Shown piece after piece: positions 34,212 through 39,773 of a DNA stretch of 39,773 nucleotides. Position numbers and translations under genes: made by a program. This DNA is from Cycloclasticus sp. Lineage in GTDB: Bacteria; Pseudomonadota; Gammaproteobacteria; Methylococcales; Cycloclasticaceae. The notes under the pieces were generated by a model, which worked only from the letters and a program-made list of their open reading frames with translations, was not told the origin of the DNA and searched no databases. Each line of letters starts with the position of its first letter. Position 1 is the stretch's first letter. The stretch lies in assembly GCA_002733135.1 (NCBI GenBank), contig NVUJ01000014.1, positions 1 through 39,773 of the forward strand, in the 5' to 3' direction.

Positions 34212-35924
34212 ATGGCGGCAACTAGTGAAAAAATTTATTTAGGCGGCCTCGCAAGACGTCTAGTTTTGGACGGCTTACTGACCGAAGAGGCTGCTCACAA
34301 ACATTTTGACGCCGCTAATCAACAAAAAAAACCTTTTGTTACTTATCTGGTAGAACAGAAAATCTTAGATAGCCAGGCTATAACAATAGCCGCCTCTGAA
34401 GAATTCGGTGTGCCAACCTTCGACATCACTTCACTTAATCATGAAGTAATACCAAGAGGGTTAGTAGACGAAAAGTTGATACGTAAAAACCACGCATTAC
34501 CAATATTTAAACGCGGTAATAAATTATTTGTGGCTGTATCAGACCCCACAAACTTGCAGGCACTTGACGAAATTAAGTTCCAAACGAGAATGAACACTGA
34601 AGCTATTCTTGTTGCAGAAGATAAACTAACAAAAGTTATTGAAGTTGCTATGGATGAGGAAGATACATCCATGGACGACTTATTAGACGACGATCTTGAT
34701 AATATTGATTTTGAAGACTTATCCGATAAGGCTCCCGCGGAAGATATTGACAGCGAAATTGATGACGCGCCTGTCGTTCGCTTTGTTAATAAAATTTTAT
34801 TAGATGCAATAAAAAAAGGGGCTTCCGATATTCATTTTGAACCCTACGAAAAAAAGTTTAGAATTCGTACCCGTCAAGATGGCATTCTAAAAGAAGTCGC
34901 TTCACCGCCCACTAATATTGCGAACAAACTAACCTCACGTATTAAGGTAATGTCTCGCATGAATATTTCTGAAAGGCGCATTCCTCAAGATGGGCGCATA
35001 AAAATGGCCCTATCCAAAAATAGAGCCATTGATTTTCGTGTAAATACGTGCCCCACCTTGTATGGTGAAAAAATTGTACTACGTATTTTAGATCCGACAA
35101 GTGCCCAAGTTGGCATTGAGCATCTAGGATTTGATCCTGTGCAACAAAAACACTTCCTTAAGGCTATTTCAAAGCCATATGGAATGATATTGGTAACAGG
35201 CCCCACAGGTAGTGGTAAAACAGTGACGTTATATACTGCACTTAATATTTTAAATGAACCGGATATTAATATTTCAACGGCCGAAGACCCCGTTGAAATT
35301 ACCGTTGCCGGTATTAATCAGGTTAACGTTAACCCTAAAACTGGGTTAACGTTTGCAGAAGCGCTCCGTGCCTTCTTACGGCAAGATCCAGATATTATCA
35401 TGGTCGGTGAGATTCGCGACCTCGAAACTGCTGAAATTTCAGTTAAAGCCGCACAGACTGGCCATTTGGTTTTATCCACCTTACATACAAATGACGCACC
35501 TCAAACTCTCAACCGACTCAATCAAATGGGTATACCACCGTATAATATCGCATCATCGGTATTGCTCATCATGGCACAACGATTAGCAAGAAAGTTATGT
35601 GACAAATGTAAGCAGGAAGAGGAATTGCCTGCTGATATCCTTGTTAAAGAAGGTTATAGTGAAGAAGATGCTAAGAAACTAAAGCCTTTCAAAGCCGTTG
35701 GTTGTGATGACTGTGTCAATGGTTATAAAGGTCGTGTAGGCATCTTCCAAGTGATGCCAGTAACTGAAGCAATGGAAAAACTTATTATTTCTGGTTGCTC
35801 AACTATGGAAATAGAAGAACAATCGATTAACGAAGGCGTCCTGACATTAAGAGAATCTGGCCTAGAAAAAATTAAAGCAGGCATTACCAGCATTGAAGAA
35901 ATTAACCGAATCACTAAAGACTAA
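34212..35924 (+). CDS. pilB: Type IV pilus assembly ATPase PilB
   Basis: Cytosolic hexameric motor that drives pilus extension. The 570-residue protein has an N-terminal MshEN/GspE-N domain (about 1-150), an acidic linker rich in Asp (156-176), and the ATPase core with Walker A GPTGSGKT at 330-337. The Asp box (STAEDPVEI), Walker B (IIMVGEIRD) and His box (TGHLVLSTLHTND) follow. A tetracysteine zinc site is formed by CDKC...CDDC (about 467-499). Start chosen by family likeness (GLARRLVLDGLL). It precedes pilC by 5 bases. Confidence 0.97.
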   Translation: MAATSEKIYLGGLARRLVLDGLLTEEAAHKHFDAANQQKKPFVTYLVEQKILDSQAITIAASEEFGVPTFDITSLNHEVIPRGLVDEKLIRKNHALPIFKRGNKLFVAVSDPTNLQALDEIKFQTRMNTEAILVAEDKLTKVIEVAMDEEDTSMDDLLDDDLDNIDFEDLSDKAPAEDIDSEIDDAPVVRFVNKILLDAIKKGASDIHFEPYEKKFRIRTRQDGILKEVASPPTNIANKLTSRIKVMSRMNISERRIPQDGRIKMALSKNRAIDFRVNTCPTLYGEKIVLRILDPTSAQVGIEHLGFDPVQQKHFLKAISKPYGMILVTGPTGSGKTVTLYTALNILNEPDINISTAEDPVEITVAGINQVNVNPKTGLTFAEALRAFLRQDPDIIMVGEIRDLETAEISVKAAQTGHLVLSTLHTNDAPQTLNRLNQMGIPPYNIASSVLLIMAQRLARKLCDKCKQEEELPADILVKEGYSEEDAKKLKPFKAVGCDDCVNGYKGRVGIFQVMPVTEAMEKLIISGCSTMEIEEQSINEGVLTLRESGLEKIKAGITSIEEINRITKD

Positions 35925-35929
35925 ATATT

Positions 35930-37150
35930 ATGGCAGCTAATCCATCAAGAGTGACGTTCCTTTGGGAAGGAACAGATAACAAAGGCAACCGAAATAAGGG
36001 TGAAATTAACGCTCGATCCGAAGCAATGGTTAAGGCAGAATTGCGCCGCCAAGGTATTCGACCCATAAAGGTTAAGAAAAAACCACGGCCTTTATTAGGT
36101 AGCTTTGGACAAAAACCAATCGTGCCTAAAGATATTGCGATATTTAGTCGACAATTAGCGACTATGATGGCTGCAGGTATTCCATTGGTTGAATCTTTTG
36201 ACATCATTGGCAAAGGTCACGAAAAACCAGCCATGCAAGACATGTTAGCCGCGATAAAAACTGACATTGAAGGAGGCTCTACGTTAACAGAAGGATTAAG
36301 TAAATTCCCTTTTCACTTCGATGAACTATTTTGCAATCTGGTTGAAGCGGGCGAACACGCTGGTATTCTTGAAGAACTGTTGAATAAAATCGCAGAGTAC
36401 AAAGAAAAAACTGAAATCCTAAAAGCCAAAATCAAAAAAGCGCTTACATATCCAATAGCCGTATTAGTTGTAGCTGTTATTGTCACTGCTATTTTACTTG
36501 TCTTTGTTGTCCCACAGTTTGAGAGCTTATTCACTGGTTTTGGCGCTGACCTTCCTGCATTTACCCAATGGGTGGTAGGAATATCGCGTTTCATGCAAGA
36601 GTGGTGGCATGTTGTATTTGCGGTCATCGCAGCTTTTGTTTATACCATGATGCAAATTAAAAAACGCTCGCGTAAGTTTAACCATTTAATGGACAGAATC
36701 ATTTTGAAACTGCCTGTCATCGGCGAGATTATGAATAAAGCGGCTATTGCACGATATGCTAGAACTCTTTCAACCATGTCAGCTGCGGGTGTCCCCTTAG
36801 TTGAAGCCCTAGAATCGGTTGCTGGAGCCACTGGCAATATCGTGTATTCCAATGCTGTCCTACAAATGAGAGAGCAGGTAGCTACTGGTATTCAACTACA
36901 ACAATCAATGAAAAACGTTGGCTTATTTCCGCACATGGTGGTTCAGATGGTTGCCATTGGCGAGGAAGCAGGTTCTGTTGAAAGCATGCTAGCTAAGGTA
37001 GCTGATTTCTATGAAGAAGAAGTAGACAACGCCGTCGACTCACTGGCGAGCCTTATCGAACCTCTCATTATGGCAATTCTTGGTGTTCTAGTTGGTGGCT
37101 TAATCATTGCCATGTATTTACCCATCTTTATGCTAGGGTCTGTGTTCTAA
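35930..37150 (+). CDS. pilC: Type IV pilus inner-membrane platform protein PilC
   Basis: Inner-membrane platform that couples PilB to pilin assembly. 406 residues, two GspF/T2SSF domains (about 70-190 and 270-395). The first begins after KDIAIFSRQLATMMAAGIPLVE, the second is marked by RYARTLSTMSAAGVPLVEALE. Helices are near 170-195, 218-240 and 375-400. Central operon position pilB-pilC-pilD, spaced 5 and 22 bases. Confidence 0.97.
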   Translation: MAANPSRVTFLWEGTDNKGNRNKGEINARSEAMVKAELRRQGIRPIKVKKKPRPLLGSFGQKPIVPKDIAIFSRQLATMMAAGIPLVESFDIIGKGHEKPAMQDMLAAIKTDIEGGSTLTEGLSKFPFHFDELFCNLVEAGEHAGILEELLNKIAEYKEKTEILKAKIKKALTYPIAVLVVAVIVTAILLVFVVPQFESLFTGFGADLPAFTQWVVGISRFMQEWWHVVFAVIAAFVYTMMQIKKRSRKFNHLMDRIILKLPVIGEIMNKAAIARYARTLSTMSAAGVPLVEALESVAGATGNIVYSNAVLQMREQVATGIQLQQSMKNVGLFPHMVVQMVAIGEEAGSVESMLAKVADFYEEEVDNAVDSLASLIEPLIMAILGVLVGGLIIAMYLPIFMLGSVF

Positions 37151-37172
37151 AAGTAACAAATCGCTGCAATAA

Positions 37173-38048
37173 ATGAACATTTTAGAAACGCTCGGGCAAA
37201 GCTCGTTCATATTCTACATATCGGTCGGAGTACTGGGGTTATTGATTGGTAGCTTTCTTAACGTCGTTGTGTACAGGCTGCCAATCATGCTGCGAAGAAA
37301 CTGGCGAAAAGAATGCTATAACTTTCTTGAGCAAAAGAACACTGATACAGATAGCTCGGATATACTCAGCTTATCGCAACCTCGCTCACGCTGTCCATCC
37401 TGTCAACACGCGATTAGTGCTGTAGAGAACATCCCAGTTATCAGCTACCTCTTTCTAAAGGGTCGTTGTAAAAGCTGCCATAGCCCCATTTCACCTCGTT
37501 ACCCAATTGTTGAGCTTGCTACCGCTGGGTTATCTGTCCTTATTGCACTCCATTTTGGCGTAACCTTTCAGACAATCGCTGCTCTGCTCTTTACATGGGC
37601 GCTAATTAGCTTAACTTTAATCGATTTTGATACACAATTACTACCTGACTCCATCTGCTTACCTTTACTATGGTTTGCACTTTTGATAAGCCTTTTTGAT
37701 ACATTCACCGACACGCAATCAGCTATTATTGGCGCTTTAGCTGGCTACCTAGTCCTTTGGTGTGTCTTCTGGGCTTTCAAAATTATCACTGGCAAGGAAG
37801 GCATGGGTTATGGAGACTTTAAGCTGCTTGCGGCCATTGGTGCTTTCCTAGGTTGGCAGATGCTACCCTTGGTGATTATTTTATCTGCATTTGTAGGTGC
37901 TACGATTGGCGTGGCAAGTATATTACTTAGCGGTCGTGACAAAAACACTCCTATGCCTTTTGGCCCTTACTTGTCTATCGCTGCTTTTATCGCTTTAATC
38001 TGGGGCAACGAAATTAATTCCTCTTATCTACAACTCGCTGGGCTTTAA
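37173..38048 (+). CDS. pilD: Prepilin peptidase/N-methyltransferase PilD
   Basis: Bifunctional membrane enzyme that cleaves prepilin leaders and methylates the new N-terminus. The 291-residue protein has the zinc tetracysteine site CPSC...CKSC (C74, C77, C99, C102) in its N-terminal cytosolic loop. The catalytic aspartates lie in LIDFD (151-153) and GMGYGDFK (D215). About seven to eight transmembrane helices follow the first at 12-35. It serves both type IV pili and any type II secretion system. Five bases from coaE. Confidence 0.96.
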   Translation: MNILETLGQSSFIFYISVGVLGLLIGSFLNVVVYRLPIMLRRNWRKECYNFLEQKNTDTDSSDILSLSQPRSRCPSCQHAISAVENIPVISYLFLKGRCKSCHSPISPRYPIVELATAGLSVLIALHFGVTFQTIAALLFTWALISLTLIDFDTQLLPDSICLPLLWFALLISLFDTFTDTQSAIIGALAGYLVLWCVFWAFKIITGKEGMGYGDFKLLAAIGAFLGWQMLPLVIILSAFVGATIGVASILLSGRDKNTPMPFGPYLSIAAFIALIWGNEINSSYLQLAGL

Positions 38049-38053
38049 TTTAT

Positions 38054-38656
38054 ATGCTGACCATTGGTCTAACAGGTGGTATCGGTTCAGGAAAATCAAC
38101 CGTTACCAGCCTCTTTAAAGAACAGAATATTCCTGTTATTGATGCAGATGAAGTTGCACACAACATTGTGCAGCCCAAGCAACCTGCTTTAGCAGAAATA
38201 AGAAATACTTTTGGCAACCGAGTGATTACTCCAGATGGTTCACTTGACCGAGATATTTTACGAGAAATAGTATTTAGAAATAAAAATGAGAAACTTAAAC
38301 TCGAAAATATTTTACACCCCATTATTTTTAAGACAATGCGCGAACAACTCAATTCAATTAATTCACCATACGGCATACTCAGTATTCCTTTGTTATTCGA
38401 AACAAATTATCAACAAGAAGTCGACAGAGTGCTCGTCATTGATTGTCCTGAATCCGTGCAAAAAAAGCGTATTAAAGGCCGTGATTCATTAGACGACGAG
38501 ATGATTAATTCCATCATCAAATCCCAATGCTCTCGTGAATATAAAGTAAAATTTGCTGATGATGTTTTAATCAATAATGGCTCATTAAAAGATTTAAAAA
38601 CACGCGTACAACAACTCCACAAATTTTACCTTGGAATGAGCACTGGAAATAAATAG
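38054..38656 (+). CDS. coaE: Dephospho-CoA kinase CoaE
   Basis: Last step of coenzyme A synthesis; phosphorylates the 3'-OH of dephospho-CoA. The 200-residue protein begins MLTIGLTGGIGSGKSTV, with the P-loop at 8-16. DADEVAH (33-39) is the substrate-binding motif, and IPLLFETN with RVLVIDCPE completes the kinase core. pilD-coaE-zapD-yacG is the standard gammaproteobacterial order. Confidence 0.96.
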   Translation: MLTIGLTGGIGSGKSTVTSLFKEQNIPVIDADEVAHNIVQPKQPALAEIRNTFGNRVITPDGSLDRDILREIVFRNKNEKLKLENILHPIIFKTMREQLNSINSPYGILSIPLLFETNYQQEVDRVLVIDCPESVQKKRIKGRDSLDDEMINSIIKSQCSREYKVKFADDVLINNGSLKDLKTRVQQLHKFYLGMSTGNK

Positions 38657-38694
38657 TATTATCCGACAAAATAGCATTTTGGATTCCTTTAAAA

Positions 38695-39468
38695 TTGACT
38701 GTGCCCAAACAAATTACATATGAATTGCCACTGAGCGAAAGAATCCGAACTTTTCTAAGGTTGGAAGATTTATTTGCACAAATGAACCATTTTGCCCAGC
38801 ACGATGGTGAGTGGCACAACAGGGCAGAATTAAGCTGCTTACTTAATATTCTTGCCCTCTCAGGTAGAACTGATTTAAGAAACGAAATTACTAAAGAAAT
38901 AGAACGCCATACTAAAAGTTTGGTTACTTTTGCCCAAAACCCTAATGTTGATAGCGAGAAACTGGAGCAAACCATAGCTCAACTGCATCAACTAAATTTG
39001 AAACTAGTTGCGTCAACGGGGCGCTTAGACCACATAATAAGCGAAGTTGAGCTACTAAAAGCATTAGCCCAACGCAATGGAATCCCTGGCGGTTCATGTG
39101 ATTTTGATCTTCCAACATACCATTTTTGGCTTAACAAACCCTTACATGAAAGGCGTGAAAAGATCCAATCTTGGACTGCAAATTTAATTCCCATTCAGCA
39201 CGCAATCACTTTGTTGCTACAATTCATCCGTTTTAGTGCTATCCCAACAACCAAAATTGCATACTCGGGTTTCTATCAACAAAATCTGGGTGCCAACCAA
39301 TCAGTTCAAATATTGCGCGTTACGCTTGAATCTGAGGCCGATTACTTTGCCGAAATCAGCGGTGGTAAACACCGCTTCACTGTTCGTTTCATGAAACCAC
39401 AAGAAACGGAACGCCCCCGCCAAGTTGACAAAGAAATTAACTTTGCATTAAGCATTTGCCAACTTTAA
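38695..39468 (+). CDS. zapD: Cell-division protein ZapD
   Basis: Crosslinks FtsZ filaments in the Z-ring. The 257-residue, mostly helical protein has the N-terminal signature [17 protein letters not shown] and ends with a beta-rich domain including [25 protein letters not shown]. There is no ATG. TTG at 38695 has a GGA 12 bases before it; a GTG six bases later (38701) is the alternative. Frame and neighbours make the gene certain, and only the start is uncertain. Confidence 0.93.
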   Translation: MTVPKQITYELPLSERIRTFLRLEDLFAQMNHFAQHDGEWHNRAELSCLLNILALSGRTDLRNEITKEIERHTKSLVTFAQNPNVDSEKLEQTIAQLHQLNLKLVASTGRLDHIISEVELLKALAQRNGIPGGSCDFDLPTYHFWLNKPLHERREKIQSWTANLIPIQHAITLLLQFIRFSAIPTTKIAYSGFYQQNLGANQSVQILRVTLESEADYFAEISGGKHRFTVRFMKPQETERPRQVDKEINFALSICQL

Positions 39469-39472
39469 CAAA

Positions 39473-39655
39473 ATGCCCACATCAGTCACTTGCCCAACGT
39501 GTCATAAAATAGTTGTTTGGAACCATCACTCAAACTTCAAACCATTTTGTAGTGAACGATGCAAATTAATTGATCTTGGGGATTGGGCGTTAGAAAAACA
39601 TGTCGTTGTAGGTGAAGAGGTGCTCTTAACAGAAGAAAACAACGAGGGCTTCTAG
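39473..39655 (+). CDS. yacG: DNA gyrase inhibitor/zinc-binding protein YacG
   Basis: A 60-residue protein that binds the GyrB C-terminal region in E. coli and blocks DNA binding. The zinc ligands are C7, C10, C26 and C30 (CPTC...CSERC), followed by LIDLGDWA, the family hallmark. The acidic tail ([12 protein letters not shown]) is typical in general character. Four bases downstream of zapD. Confidence 0.95.
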   Translation: MPTSVTCPTCHKIVVWNHHSNFKPFCSERCKLIDLGDWALEKHVVVGEEVLLTEENNEGF

Positions 39656-39690
39656 AAATATCTTTCTTCGAATAATGTTACCAACGATGC

Positions 39691-39727
39691 AAAACTGAGC
39701 CACCCCAACGGTTGAAAAGTGAGCCAC
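39691..39727 (+). repeat. Two subterminal repeats of the IS end
   Basis: The copies at 39691-39703 and 39715-39727 match at 12 of 13 positions, 24 bases apart start to start. That is about two helical turns, fitting repeated transposase contacts on one face. Confidence 0.75.
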
Positions 39728-39764
39728 ATGACTCACACTGATGCTTTCCATAATGAGGAGCATC

Positions 39765-39773
39765 ATGATCACA
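39765..39773 (+). CDS. First codons of an IS21-type transposase (istA-like), partial
   Basis: ATG ATC ACA at the window edge lies 4 bases after a good GAGGAG site at 39755-39760. Only Met-Ile-Thr is visible; the call depends on the adjacent IS end. Confidence 0.45.

Larger units (their letters stand above)
39676..39773 (+). mobile_element. Probable left end of an IS21-family element (truncated by the window)
   Basis: Beginning around TGTTA at 39676, the sequence carries two spaced copies of the motif AAAA(C/G)TGAGCCAC, which is the type of subterminal repeat IS21-family elements have at their ends. A GAGGAG ribosome site at 39755-39760 and an ATG at 39765 follow. Exact terminus and target duplication cannot be fixed without the right end. 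Family call is from memory of such repeats. Confidence 0.62.

Noticed and set aside
1-39773. CRISPR array, tRNA, rRNA or prophage genes
   Set aside because: No regularly spaced direct repeats, no cloverleaf with a T-loop signature, no rRNA-like stretch and no capsid, tail or integrase genes were found on reading both strands.

Overview
The window is about 40 kb of a Gram-negative, almost certainly gammaproteobacterial chromosome. This rests on an LPS-export pair (lptF/lptG), tusBCDE, zapD-yacG next to pilBCD-coaE, a BepA-type periplasmic protease, holC-valS-pepA and an MEP-pathway ispH. The moderate to low G+C (my estimate by eye, low 40s percent), a class I PHA synthase, class I cytochromes c and the marine-type gene mix suggest a Cycloclasticus/Methylophaga-like bacterium. 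That genus-level guess is weak.

Layout. 1-5.7 kb: ispH; a thiolase; an alpha/beta hydrolase; a two-gene operon of DUF6394 membrane protein plus a twin-RCK potassium channel; and a DUF1289 mini-protein. 5.7-8.7 kb: phaC preceded by a MORN/YwqK-repeat protein, then two tandem cytochromes c, with hairpin terminators behind phaC and behind the cytochromes. 8.8-17 kb: housekeeping genes grxC, hslR, tusDCBE, bepA, an RDD protein, lptFG, pepA and holC. 17.0-17.6 kb: a gene-poor island of stacked inverted repeats. 17.6-21.6 kb: valS, a second repeat-rich gap, a flavodoxin-like protein and a DUF2970 protein.

21.7-33.8 kb: surface-polysaccharide genes. Two genes on the plus strand encode a DPM-like GT2 and a GT4-methyltransferase fusion. 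On the minus strand one long transcription unit appears to run wbpB, wbpD, wbpE, a 46-codon coupled ORF, a sulfotransferase, a GT4, a Wzx-type flippase, a GT4 and a rhamnosyltransferase-like GT2, followed by a decayed copy of a GT2 C-terminus. wbpB-D-E would make UDP-2,3-diacetamido-2,3-dideoxy-glucuronic acid from UDP-GlcNAcA. The glycosyltransferases would assemble the glycan, the sulfotransferase could decorate it and the flippase would export it. No polymerase, ligase or wbpA is in view. The glycosyltransferase part (about 22.6-31 kb) is visibly A+T-richer than the flanks, which fits lateral acquisition.

34.2-39.7 kb: pilB-pilC-pilD, coaE, zapD and yacG, all plus strand and tightly packed. 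The right edge runs into what looks like the left end of an IS21-family element, with two transposase-binding-type repeats and the first three codons of an istA-like gene.

I found no tRNA, rRNA, CRISPR array, prophage or recognisable defence system. The best leads are the DUF6394-channel pair, the GT4-methyltransferase fusion, the coupled 46-codon ORF, the decayed glycosyltransferase and the large inverted-repeat island.
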